Shown piece by piece: positions 7,040-13,290 of a stretch of 13,290 bases of DNA. The number at the start of each line of letters is the position of its first letter. Positions within the stretch are counted from its first letter, which is position 1. The notes beneath the pieces were generated by a model, which saw nothing but the letters and a program-made list of their open reading frames with translations, was not told where the DNA came from and ran no database searches. Made by a program: the position numbers and the translations under genes. Origin of the DNA: Methylococcaceae bacterium (lineage in GTDB: Bacteria > Pseudomonadota > Gammaproteobacteria > Methylococcales > Methylomonadaceae). The stretch lies in the NCBI GenBank assembly GCA_013138855.1, contig WTBX01000058.1, forward strand, positions 1-13,290, read 5' to 3'.

Positions 7040-7068
7040 ATTATCCGTTTTAGTTTCTTCTTTGTCAA
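7040..7068 (-). promoter_or_regulatory. Internal promoter for tRNA-Arg and tRNA-Asn
   Basis: On the minus strand, TTGACA (7068-7063) and GATAAT (7045-7040) are separated by exactly 17 bases. A GC-rich discriminator GCACGGC (7039-7033) follows, and the mature tRNA-Arg begins at 7022. The predicted leader is about 11 bases. GC-rich discriminators are characteristic of stringently controlled stable-RNA promoters, so growth-rate control is likely. Confidence 0.75.
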
Positions 7069-7072
7069 GAAG

Positions 7073-7096
7073 TTTTTTTGAATCCTTTCAAAAAAA
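7073..7096. repeat. A/T-rich inverted repeat between tRNA-Ser and tRNA-Arg
   Basis: TTTTTTTGAA (7073-7082) and TTCAAAAAAA (7087-7096) are exact complements around TCCT. On the minus strand it lies between tRNA-Ser and the tRNA-Arg promoter. The stem is nearly all A-T and no T-run follows it, so it is at best a weak attenuator or RNase processing structure. Confidence 0.4.
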
Positions 7097-7104
7097 TTTA
7101 ATAG

Positions 7105-7196
7105 TGGCGGAGAGAGAGGGATTCGAACCCTCGATGGGAGTTAAAGCCCATACTCCCTTAGCAGGGGAGCGCCTTCAGCCGCTCGGCCATCTCTCC
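7105..7196 (-). tRNA. tRNA-Ser (GCU)
   Basis: The 92-base class II tRNA reads from 7196 to 7105 on the minus strand. The acceptor GGAGAGA pairs with TCTCTCC, the D arm is GGCCGAGCGGCTGAAGGC, and the anticodon loop is CTGCTAA with GCT. A long variable arm (TATGGG...CCCAT) and the T arm GAGGGTTCGAATCCCTC are present, with an encoded GCCA end. Its mature 5' end is only 9 bases from the csrA stop, with no terminator between, so it is probably cut from the csrA transcript by RNase P. Confidence 0.97.
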
Positions 7197-7205
7197 TAAA
7201 GTCGA

Positions 7206-7406
7206 TTACTCTTCTGAACCCGTAAGTCCTGAAGATTCGGCTTGCTCTTTTTTGATTCTTTCGTAGATTTCCTCTCGGTGAACAGAAATTTCTTTTGGCG
7301 CATTCACACCAATTCGAACCTGATTACCCTTGACCCCTAATACAGTGACCGTAACATCATCACCAATCATTAAGGTCTCTCCTACACGGCGAGTTAAGAT
7401 CAGCAT
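7206..7406 (-). CDS. csrA: Carbon storage regulator CsrA/RsmA
   Basis: CsrA is a homodimeric RNA-binding protein that recognises GGA motifs in hairpin loops of mRNA leaders and alters translation or stability. The 66-residue product starts [18 protein letters not shown], continues [21 protein letters not shown] and has [15 protein letters not shown], covering all five strands and the C-terminal helix. Key RNA-contact residues L4, R6 and R44 (in VHREEIY) are present. The start has a strong purine-rich site (AAGGGAGAT just upstream). The gene order lysC-csrA-tRNA-Ser-tRNA-Arg is the classic gammaproteobacterial arrangement. Its own leader carries GGA motifs consistent with autoregulation. Confidence 0.98.
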   Translation of the reverse strand: MLILTRRVGETLMIGDDVTVTVLGVKGNQVRIGVNAPKEISVHREEIYERIKKEQAESSGLTGSEE

Positions 7407-7479
7407 AATATCTCCCTTACTTCCTATATAAAAAATCTACTGTTTCAAGAAACAGCCTCCGATCGAGCTGCGCATTATA
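7407..7479 (-). promoter_or_regulatory. csrA promoter (extended -10) and GGA-rich leader
   Basis: On the minus strand, TGATATAAT contains a perfect TATAAT (7479-7474) preceded by TGn, an extended -10 element; the -35 region (CTTTAT, 7502-7497) is weak. The leader of about 60 bases contains a hairpin with CTGTTTC/GAAACAG arms (7455-7440). It also has three GGA motifs: CGGAGG (7461-7456), AGGAAG and GGGAGA. The last overlaps the Shine-Dalgarno. CsrA is known to repress its own translation through such sites in E. coli; the same control here is an inference. Confidence 0.6.
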
Positions 7480-7482
7480 TCA

Positions 7483-7503
7483 GCTTTATTTTAAAAATAA
7501 AGC
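7483..7503 (-). terminator. Weak hairpin after lysC
   Basis: GCTTTATTTT and AAAATAAAGC (7483-7503) form an exact inverted repeat starting 12 bases after the lysC stop. It has no following T-run on the minus strand and overlaps the -35 region of the csrA promoter. It may partly end the lysC transcript, but read-through into csrA seems likely. Confidence 0.4.
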
Positions 7504-7514
7504 CTTTCATAAAG

Positions 7515-8741
7515 CTACAGCACTACTTTATCAAGTTCAAAGGCTGCATGTAAAGTTCTAACTGCGAGTTCTAAGTACTTTTCGTTCACAACTACCGAGA
7601 TTTTAATTTCTGAGGTGGAAATCATCTCAATATTAATATTTTCATCCGCTAATGCCTTAAACATAGTGCTGGCAATGCCTGCATGAGAGCGCATTCCTAC
7701 CCCGACAATCGAGACTTTAACGATTTTATCATCGCCTGTGACGGCTTTTGCCCCTAATTCATTTTTAATTTTTTCTAAAACTTTTGAGGCCTTTTCGTAA
7801 TCATTACGATGTACAGTAAAGGTGAAATCAGTATTACCATCGGAGGAGATATTTTGAATAATCATATCAATTTCGATATTTTCATCCGCAATCGGTGCAA
7901 GGATTCTTGAGGCAATACCTGGTAGATCAGGGACACCGTTAATAGTTAATTTAGCCTCATCACGATTATGTGCAATTCCTGAAATTAAAGGGTTTTCCAT
8001 CGTTGATTCCTCGTCATAAGTAATAAGTGTGCCGTTACCTTCGGCAAAAGATGATAAAACGCGCAAGGCGACATTGTATTTTCCTGCAAACTCTACCGCG
8101 CGAATTTGTAAAACTTTAGAGCCTAAACTCGCCATTTCTAGCATTTCTTCAAAAGTAATTTGCTCTAAACGTCGTGCTTTCGGCTCAATACGCGGGTCAG
8201 TGGTATAAACACCGTCCACATCGGTATAAATGTGGCACTCATCCGCTTTTAGAGCAGCAGCTAGGGCAACCGCAGTCGTATCGGAACCACCTCGTCCTAA
8301 AGTCGTTATATGCCCCGATTCAGTCACGCCTTGAAAACCTGCGACAATTGCTACTTTGCCGCTGTTTAAATCCGTGCGTAAATTCGTATCATCAATTTCC
8401 TGAATTCGCGCTTTAGTGTGACTGTCATCGGTTAAAATACGGACTTGTCCACCTGTATAAGATTGCGCAGGACAACCTCTTTCTTGCAATGCCATACTCA
8501 ACAATGCCATCGTCACCTGTTCGCCTGTGGATAGTAAAACATCCATTTCTCGCGCACTAGGTTGTTGCTGCATTTGTTTTGATAATTCAACTAAGCGATT
8601 AGTTTCACCACTCATTGCCGAAACTACAACAACAATTTGATGCCCGTCATCATGGGCCACCTTTACTTTATCAGCGACTTTTTGAATCCGCTCCGCCGAG
8701 CCTACCGACGTGCCACCGAATTTATATACATATAATGCCAT
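7515..8741 (-). CDS. lysC: Aspartate kinase (monofunctional, ACT-regulated)
   Basis: This enzyme catalyses ATP-dependent phosphorylation of L-aspartate, the first step to lysine, threonine, methionine and diaminopimelate. The 408-residue product has the kinase motifs KFGGTSVGS (7-15), STGE (71-74), GRGGSDTTA (149-157) and TDVDGVYTTDPR (173-184). Two C-terminal ACT domains follow (about 265-335 with VPDLPGIASRI, and about 345-408 with VGVGMRSHAGIAS and ISTSEIKISVV), which normally bind Lys/Thr for feedback control. The length and the lack of a homoserine dehydrogenase domain mark it as monofunctional. Its Shine-Dalgarno AAGGA overlaps the stop codon of the upstream Uma2 gene (TAAGGA), so the two are translationally linked. 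The alaS-lysC-csrA order is conserved apart from the Uma2 insertion. Confidence 0.97.
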   Translation of the reverse strand: MALYVYKFGGTSVGSAERIQKVADKVKVAHDDGHQIVVVVSAMSGETNRLVELSKQMQQQPSAREMDVLLSTGEQVTMALLSMALQERGCPAQSYTGGQVRILTDDSHTKARIQEIDDTNLRTDLNSGKVAIVAGFQGVTESGHITTLGRGGSDTTAVALAAALKADECHIYTDVDGVYTTDPRIEPKARRLEQITFEEMLEMASLGSKVLQIRAVEFAGKYNVALRVLSSFAEGNGTLITYDEESTMENPLISGIAHNRDEAKLTINGVPDLPGIASRILAPIADENIEIDMIIQNISSDGNTDFTFTVHRNDYEKASKVLEKIKNELGAKAVTGDDKIVKVSIVGVGMRSHAGIASTMFKALADENINIEMISTSEIKISVVVNEKYLELAVRTLHAAFELDKVVL

Positions 8742-8756
8742 TTTCTTACATATTCC

Positions 8757-9407
8757 TTAAAAATCTTTATTCTCTAGGGTTATCAATTGCCGAAATGCTT
8801 TCATGGTTTTATTTCTACCCTGTTGTTTACTTTTTTCCAAATGCTCTGGAATGATTTGTTTAATTGAAAAATTGGGAAACTGCCTACTCGTTTCTGAAGA
8901 TTGATAAACACCGCTTTCCAAAATTAAAATATTTAATTCAGTGCCATCGTAACGCCATAATTCTGGCACACCGAGCTTCTCATAATTATCAAAATGTGTA
9001 CGGTTTGTTATATCAATTTCTATTGCTAAATCAGGCGGAGGATCTATGCTTAAATCTATTCGAGCCTTTCCTCTAATGACTGATTCATGAAGAATATAAA
9101 AGCATTCATCCGCTTCAACGGCTTTGTTCATCGCCTTATTCTTTAAAGTCACAGAACCTAAAGCCCTAAACTCAATATCCAACTCTTCGAGTAAAACTTT
9201 AACTAAATCACTGATAATATTTTTATCATCTTCATGAACGGCTAAAGGTGACATAAGCTCCAATAATCCTTTGCTATAAGAAAAACGTGATTTTTTACCG
9301 AGTTCATCAAACTCTTCCTGCATCGCTTCAAAATCATTCCAATCTATATCCTTGAGTAATACTTGGTTTCCTGCTGGAATAACAAGCTGATCTAATGTTA
9401 ATTGCAT
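8757..9407 (-). CDS. Uma2 family (DUF820) putative restriction-endonuclease-like protein
   Basis: Uma2 proteins have a PD-(D/E)XK nuclease fold, are often present in many copies per genome, and have no settled role. The 216-residue product shows the subfamily motif EADECFYI (98-105), then the acidic strand PPPDLAIEIDIT (123-134; D126, E130) and YEKLGVPELWRYDG (142-155), where K144 could be the catalytic lysine. The N-terminus (about 10-60) has the usual SKGLLELMSPLAVHE segment. The C-terminal 20 residues are basic and may bind nucleic acid. It has a strong Shine-Dalgarno (GAGGGA, 5-6 bases before ATG) and lies between alaS and lysC on their strand with a 15-base gap to lysC. It is a likely insertion into a conserved pair. 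It is distinct from the shorter Uma2 gene at 12750. Confidence 0.85.
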   Translation of the reverse strand: MQLTLDQLVIPAGNQVLLKDIDWNDFEAMQEEFDELGKKSRFSYSKGLLELMSPLAVHEDDKNIISDLVKVLLEELDIEFRALGSVTLKNKAMNKAVEADECFYILHESVIRGKARIDLSIDPPPDLAIEIDITNRTHFDNYEKLGVPELWRYDGTELNILILESGVYQSSETSRQFPNFSIKQIIPEHLEKSKQQGRNKTMKAFRQLITLENKDF

Positions 9408-9443
9408 GACAGTCCCTCAAATATAAATACAAGTGAATGTTTT

Positions 9444-9459
9444 CAGCTTATTTAAGCTG
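9444..9459. repeat. Short inverted repeat across the alaS stop codon
   Basis: CAGCTTA (9444-9450) and TAAGCTG (9453-9459) are exact complements around TT, spanning the alaS stop codon. There is no T-run, so it is unlikely to be an efficient terminator. Only 40 bases separate alaS from the Uma2 gene, and no stronger stop signal is visible. Confidence 0.3.
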
Positions 9460-12060
9460 TTCTTTAACCCAAGCAGGTACTTGTTCTAAAGCAGAAACTA
9501 ATCCAGACGGATCATTGCCGCCTGCTTGTGCCATATCAGGGCGACCCCCGCCTTTACCACCGACTTGTTGAGCAACAGAATTAACTAAATCACCCGCTTT
9601 AAGGCGTTTAGTTTGGTCTTTAGAGACTCCCGCAATTAAGCTCACTTTTTCGCCTTGAACCGTTGCTAAAACAATGGCAGAACTACCGAGTTTATTTTTT
9701 AATTGGTCAACCATATCGCGCATTGCTTTTGGGTCAACATCATCTAGTTTCACAGCTAAGACTTTAATGCCGTCAATATCAATGGCTTGAGATGTTAAAT
9801 CGCCGCCTTGTAAACTTGCTAATTTACCTTTTAAACTTTCTAATTCTTTTTCTAAAGCCTTACTTTTTTCTAAAACTTGCTGAACTTTATCGACCGCTTT
9901 ATCACTTGAGCTTTTTAATAAGCCAGCAATATTATTTAAAGCCGATTCACGCGCTTTAACCCATGCAAAACTACCTTGACCCGTTACGCCTTCTATACGG
10001 CGGACACCTGAGGCAATCCCTGTTTCTGAAACAATTTTGAAAAAGCCTATATCACCTGCGCGTTCAACATGCGTTCCACCGCATAATTCAGTAGAAAATT
10101 CACCGATTTTTAAAACGCGAACCTCATCGCCATATTTTTCACCGAATAACGCCATCGCGCCTGCTTCCATCGCAGCATCTTTTGACATCACTTTAGCTGA
10201 GACAGGATTATTAAGACGAATTTGAGTATTCACCAATTCTTCCACCGTATTAATTTCTTCTGGAGTCATGGGTTCAAAATGAGAGAAATCAAAACGCAAA
10301 CGCTCAGGGTTCACTAAAGAGCCTTTTTGCGCGACATGCTCACCTAAAACTTGTCTTAAAGCGGCATGAAGAATGTGAGTTGCTGAGTGGTTTAATTCCG
10401 TCGCTGTGCGTTTTTGAATATTGACTTTGGCTTTACAAAATTGCTGAGATTTTATTTCACCCGATAACACTTTACCTTGATGCAAAAATAATGTCCCCGC
10501 TTGTTTTTGAGTATCAGAAACTTCAAACACGCCACCAACGACTTCAATCAAACCACTATCACCGACTTGACCGCCTGACTCACCATAGAAGGGGGTTTTA
10601 TCTAAAACAATAACGGCTTCATCACCCGCTTGCAAACTCTCAACGCTTTCACCTTGAATAAATAAGCCGATGATATTGGCATCATCTTCTAAATAGTCAT
10701 AACCTGTAAATTCGGTTTGGCTGTCATGTTCTATTTCATTGTCATAGGCGGCATTAAAGCTGCTTGCACCTCGCGCACGTTCGCGCTGTGCATTCATCGC
10801 TACTTCAAAACCTGCATGGTCTACGGTGAGGTTATTTTCACGCGCAAAATCAGCGGTTAAATCTAAAGGAAAGCCATAAGTATCATAAAGTAAAAAAGCA
10901 ACATCGCCTGTAATGACGCTATCGTGCATTTTTAAGACACAGCCTTCTAAAACTTTCATTCCTTGTTCTAAAGTTTCAGAAAAACGCTGTTCTTCTTTTT
11001 CTAAAACGCGCTCGACTTGTGCTTGCGCCGTTTTTAACTCTGGATAAGCTTCACCCATTTCTAGCACTAAAGGCGCGACTAATTTATAAAAGAATATTTC
11101 ACGAATTTCTAAACGATAACCATGACGAATAGCACGACGAATAATACGTCTCAAAACATAACCGCGTCCTTCATTAGATGGCATGACACCATCAACAATT
11201 AAAAAGGCACAAGAGCGAATATGATCGGCAATTACTCGCAAAGAACTAATGGTCAAATCATCAGTATTAACTAGTTTTGCCGCGACTTTTAATAGATTTT
11301 GAAATAAATCAATTTCATAATTATTATGCACACCCTGCAAAATAGCGGAGAGACGTTCCAAACCCATGCCCGTATCAACCGAAGGTTTAGGTAAAGGATG
11401 CAGCGTACCTTCTTGGTCGCGGTTATATTGCATGAAAACTAAGTTCCAGATTTCGATATATCTATCACCGTCTTCTTCTGGCGTTCCAGGAGGGCCTCCT
11501 GCAATGTCTTCACCGTGATCGTAAAAAATTTCACTACAAGGACCACAAGGACCTGTCTCACCCATAGACCAGAAATTATCTTTCGCGCCAATTTTAGATA
11601 AACGTGCGGGATCAACGCCAATTTCTTCCAGCCAAATTGCTTCGGTTTCGGGGTCTTCTTCAAAGACAGTGACCAATAATTTGTCTGCGGGAAGTTCTAA
11701 AACAACCGTTAAAAATTCCCAAGCATATTGAATCGCCTCTTTTTTAAAATAGTCGCCAAAACTAAAATTGCCCAGCATTTCAAAAAAAGTATGATGCCTT
11801 GCTGTATAGCCGACATTTTCTAAATCGTTATGTTTTCCACCCGCACGCACACAACGTTGACTGCTTGCCGCACGCACAAAGTCGCGTTTTTCCCTGCCTA
11901 AAAAAACATCTTTAAACGGAACCATGCCCGCATTAGTGAATAACAAGGTAGGGTCGTTTGCTGGTACTAAAGAGCTACTAGGCTCAACCGCGTGTCCTTT
12001 TTGCTGGAAAAAGTCTAAAAAAGCTGCACGTAATTGTGCGCTAGTCATGGTTTTATTCAT
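9448..12060 (-). CDS. alaS: Alanyl-tRNA synthetase
   Basis: This class II synthetase charges tRNA-Ala and edits mis-activated Ser/Gly. The 870-residue product is full length for the bacterial enzyme. The catalytic domain (about 1-460) begins [19 protein letters not shown] and contains [14 protein letters not shown], the motif-2 region [17 protein letters not shown] (89-105) and the motif-3 segment DTGMGLERL. The editing domain has the zinc-binding H558-x3-H562 (HSATH) and C660-GGT-H664. A coiled-coil (about 720-752) precedes the C-Ala domain with [15 protein letters not shown] (834-848). The usual start MNKTMTSAQ lacks a good Shine-Dalgarno; ATG five codons in is an alternative. recX normally lies directly upstream, but here a toxin-antitoxin pair and a Uma2 gene intervene. 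Confidence 0.98.
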   Translation of the reverse strand: MNKTMTSAQLRAAFLDFFQQKGHAVEPSSSLVPANDPTLLFTNAGMVPFKDVFLGREKRDFVRAASSQRCVRAGGKHNDLENVGYTARHHTFFEMLGNFSFGDYFKKEAIQYAWEFLTVVLELPADKLLVTVFEEDPETEAIWLEEIGVDPARLSKIGAKDNFWSMGETGPCGPCSEIFYDHGEDIAGGPPGTPEEDGDRYIEIWNLVFMQYNRDQEGTLHPLPKPSVDTGMGLERLSAILQGVHNNYEIDLFQNLLKVAAKLVNTDDLTISSLRVIADHIRSCAFLIVDGVMPSNEGRGYVLRRIIRRAIRHGYRLEIREIFFYKLVAPLVLEMGEAYPELKTAQAQVERVLEKEEQRFSETLEQGMKVLEGCVLKMHDSVITGDVAFLLYDTYGFPLDLTADFARENNLTVDHAGFEVAMNAQRERARGASSFNAAYDNEIEHDSQTEFTGYDYLEDDANIIGLFIQGESVESLQAGDEAVIVLDKTPFYGESGGQVGDSGLIEVVGGVFEVSDTQKQAGTLFLHQGKVLSGEIKSQQFCKAKVNIQKRTATELNHSATHILHAALRQVLGEHVAQKGSLVNPERLRFDFSHFEPMTPEEINTVEELVNTQIRLNNPVSAKVMSKDAAMEAGAMALFGEKYGDEVRVLKIGEFSTELCGGTHVERAGDIGFFKIVSETGIASGVRRIEGVTGQGSFAWVKARESALNNIAGLLKSSSDKAVDKVQQVLEKSKALEKELESLKGKLASLQGGDLTSQAIDIDGIKVLAVKLDDVDPKAMRDMVDQLKNKLGSSAIVLATVQGEKVSLIAGVSKDQTKRLKAGDLVNSVAQQVGGKGGGRPDMAQAGGNDPSGLVSALEQVPAWVKEQLK

Positions 12061-12123
12061 TGTTTCAAAAGTCTGGTCTTAATTTGAGTTATTTAAAAGC
12101 AAAGGAAAGAAAATATAGGACAA

Positions 12124-12519
12124 TTACCATATTCTTTTAATTGATTGTTTATGTAAATAATCATCAAAAATACTATCTTTACTAATTATGTTGATTTGCT
12201 CGGCAATGCCTTGTGCGATGATTAAGCGGTCAAAAGGGTCTTTGTGATGAAAGGGTAGCTTATTTTGTATCATTGTATGCTGAAAACTAATGGGCATTAT
12301 TTCTATATCATTATCAGTTACATCATTAATGACAGTTGCATATTCACCACCTATATCTAACTTTCCTAAACTATTTTTTATCGAAATTTCCCACAAACTA
12401 ACAATGCTGATATAAATTTTATTTTTATCGTCTAAAATATAGTTTTTTGCGGTATCACTTAGCTCATCAGCACCCTCAACAAACCACAAAAAAGTATGCG
12501 TATCAATTAATAAATTCAT
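12124..12519 (-). CDS. PIN-domain toxin (VapC-like ribonuclease)
   Basis: PIN-domain toxins are Mg2+-dependent ribonucleases that cut tRNA or rRNA when freed from the antitoxin. The 131-residue product carries the four-acid PIN active site: D6 in LLIDTHTFLWF, E44 in SLWEISIK, D94/D97 in HKDPFDRLIIAQ, and D115 in ISKDSIFDD. The DTHTFLWF and HKDPFDR motifs are typical of the subfamily paired with DUF2281/Phd-type antitoxins (Sll0205-like), not classical VapC. Its ATG overlaps the antitoxin stop by 4 bases, the usual coupling of toxin-antitoxin pairs. It is complete, ends in W, and lies 63 bases upstream of alaS on the same strand. Confidence 0.9.
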   Translation of the reverse strand: MNLLIDTHTFLWFVEGADELSDTAKNYILDDKNKIYISIVSLWEISIKNSLGKLDIGGEYATVINDVTDNDIEIMPISFQHTMIQNKLPFHHKDPFDRLIIAQGIAEQINIISKDSIFDDYLHKQSIKRIW

Positions 12520-12737
12520 TCCATATAATCTTTAAAGTCATCTAAAGGCGCGTCGAAGTCTTCTGAAAGTTTATATTTTCCTTTGGCACTGCCAAATGTT
12601 CTTTTTTTTGTTGGAACAACCGTCGTTTTTTCTAAATATTGTTGTTTAAGAAAAGTAATGTAATGTAAAGCCTCAAGTTTTAACGATTCTGGTAATTGAT
12701 GAAGCTCATTAATGAGTAATTTATCATTAACTAACAT
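12516..12737 (-). CDS. Antitoxin of the PIN toxin (DUF2281-type)
   Basis: The 73-residue protein has a short N-terminal helical region LLINELHQLPESLKLEALHYITFLK, which could be the dimer/DNA-binding part. A basic linker follows, and then the C-terminal tail FGSAKGKYKLSEDFDAPLDD, FKDYM. The acidic 'FG-x-(A/L)KG ... SxDFDxPLxDFKxYM' tail is the hallmark of DUF2281 proteins encoded just upstream of PIN toxins; it is presumed to wrap around and block the toxin active site. The start has an AGGA ribosome-binding site. It lies 12 bases after the Uma2 gene and overlaps the toxin by 4 bases, so all three are probably one transcript. Autorepression is usual in such systems but no operator was identified. 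Confidence 0.85.
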   Translation of the reverse strand: MLVNDKLLINELHQLPESLKLEALHYITFLKQQYLEKTTVVPTKKRTFGSAKGKYKLSEDFDAPLDDFKDYME

Positions 12738-12749
12738 GATGTATTCCTG

Positions 12750-13223
12750 TTATTTAATTTTTCGAGGAAAATCAGGCGCAAGCAGAGAATTTTTAAGCTC
12801 ACCCTCTTTATTATAAAAACTTAATTTGCCTTGCTGGTCGCATAGCCAAAATTCAACCGCGCCATTATCAAAATATAACTGTCTTTTTTCACGCATTTCT
12901 TTTTGGGTATTACTCTCAGAAAAAACTTCAATACAAATTTCAGGGGCAACTGAGCATTCAACTTCATTTCGAATGATACTAAAACGTTCATTAAAAGCCC
13001 ATGCAACATCAGCAACTTTTGTACCTTTTTGCGTGTGAATTGCACATTCAACTAATGCTTCACCATTTTCTAAATACTTATAAAGAAAAGCAGATAACTT
13101 TGCTTGATAAAAAGAGTGATAAACTTTTAGTGGTGACATGATGATTTTTCCAACTTCATCTAATTCAATTTTAAACGGTAAATCTTTTAAGCTTGGATGC
13201 TCGCATACTTCTTGCCAGTACAT
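12750..13223 (-). CDS. Uma2 family (DUF820) putative nuclease, short form
   Basis: This 157-residue member of the Uma2/DUF820 family is shorter than the common size of about 190 residues. The visible core is complete: VYHSFYQAKLSAFLYKYL (34-51), the aspartate strand VADVAW (70-75, D72), the PD-(D/E)XK-like strand APEICIEVFSESNT (93-106, E95 and E99) with downstream lysines, and RQLYFDNGAVEFWLCD (114-129). The shortening affects the N-terminus, where the normal 30-40-residue leader is reduced. The start has an excellent AGGAGA site 6 bases upstream. It follows the recX end by 22 bases and precedes the antitoxin by 12, so it appears built into the recX-alaS operon. It is a different subtype from the Uma2 protein between alaS and lysC, so this is probably not a local duplication. 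Confidence 0.85.
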   Translation of the reverse strand: MYWQEVCEHPSLKDLPFKIELDEVGKIIMSPLKVYHSFYQAKLSAFLYKYLENGEALVECAIHTQKGTKVADVAWAFNERFSIIRNEVECSVAPEICIEVFSESNTQKEMREKRQLYFDNGAVEFWLCDQQGKLSFYNKEGELKNSLLAPDFPRKIK

Positions 13224-13245
13224 TTTAATCTCCTGCTATGTTTAA

Positions 13246-13290
13246 TTACTTAAACAAGGCATTAATATGTTCATAACTAAAACCACGTTG
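13246..13290 (-). CDS. recX: Probable RecX C-terminus (partial at window edge)
   Basis: Only the last 14 codons and the stop are inside the window: QRGFSYEHINALFK. The 'L-x-x-RGF-x-x-x-x-I-x-x-x-(L/W)' ending is typical of RecX, the small regulator that inhibits RecA filaments. recA-recX-alaS is the standard gammaproteobacterial order, and alaS lies downstream here. The call rests on this short tail plus context; the upstream sequence is not available. Confidence 0.65.
   Translation of the reverse strand, partial: QRGFSYEHINALFK

Noticed and set aside
6878..7199. Two overlapping plus-strand open frames of 67 and 84 codons
   Set aside because: They are antisense readings of tRNA-Asn, tRNA-Arg and tRNA-Ser. 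Peptides such as GEIRTPDRSVRSRVLYPAEL are familiar false translations of tRNA genes.
11439..11663. 74-codon minus-strand frame within alaS
   Set aside because: It is an alternative frame of the alaS catalytic domain with no independent start signal.
12821..13051. Overlapping 70-76-codon frames on both strands in the short Uma2 gene
   Set aside because: They are shadow frames. The 157-residue Uma2 frame has the strong ribosome-binding site and conserved motifs.
1..13290. CRISPR arrays, integrase genes, insertion sequences with terminal repeats, rRNA genes
   Set aside because: No regularly spaced repeats, recombinase or transposase motifs, or rRNA signatures were seen in the window.

Overview
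The window looks like chromosomal DNA from a low-to-moderate GC gammaproteobacterium. Two conserved gammaproteobacterial gene blocks meet in it. One is the replication-origin block dnaA / rpmH-rnpA-yidD-yidC-mnmE. The other is recX-alaS-lysC-csrA-tRNA-Ser-tRNA-Arg, whose alaS-lysC-csrA order is the Pseudomonas/Methylococcales/Thiotrichales type. Abundant Uma2-family genes and palindromic intergenic repeats of the TTCCCAAA...TTTGGGAA type would fit a Beggiatoales/Thiotrichales or Methylococcales genome. That lineage is an inference only.

Layout from left to right. 1-817 (-): 5' part of dnaA, running off the left edge. 818-1029: divergent dnaA/rpmH intergenic region with a good rpmH promoter and no recognisable DnaA-box cluster. 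1030-3451 (+): rpmH, rnpA, yidD and yidC, tightly packed with small gaps or overlaps. 3480-3516: strong hairpin after yidC. 3535-5212 (+): a two-gene, AT-rich accessory module made of an OLD/AAA-type ATPase and a stand-alone TOPRIM (DUF3226-like) protein. It sits where yidC normally leads straight to mnmE. 5209-6549 (+): mnmE, whose start codon overlaps the stop of the TOPRIM gene (ATGA). 6550-6843: palindromic repeat element and the terminator of the opposing tRNA unit. 6844-7196 (-): tRNA-Asn(GUU), tRNA-Arg(ACG) and tRNA-Ser(GCU). 7206-7406 (-): csrA with a GGA-rich leader. 7515-8741 (-): lysC. 8757-9407 (-): a Uma2-family protein. 9448-12060 (-): alaS. 12124-12737 (-): PIN toxin and DUF2281-type antitoxin. 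12750-13223 (-): a second Uma2-family protein. 13246-13290 (-): the last codons of a probable recX, running off the right edge.

The housekeeping genes serve replication initiation (DnaA), ribosome and tRNA processing (L34, RnpA), membrane-protein insertion (YidD, YidC), tRNA wobble modification (MnmE), post-transcriptional regulation (CsrA), aspartate-family amino-acid synthesis (LysC) and alanyl-tRNA charging (AlaS). Into these otherwise conserved strings, small accessory genes have been placed at three joints: yidC|mnmE, alaS|lysC and recX|alaS. The insertions appear to respect the host operons: same strand, short spacing, and coupled start/stop codons.

The most interesting element is the ATPase + TOPRIM pair. 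It has the architecture of a split OLD-family nuclease (conceptually like PARIS AriA/AriB or a divided Gabija GajA) and is a candidate anti-phage defence module hard-wired in front of mnmE. The claim rests on motifs and context only; no database search was possible.
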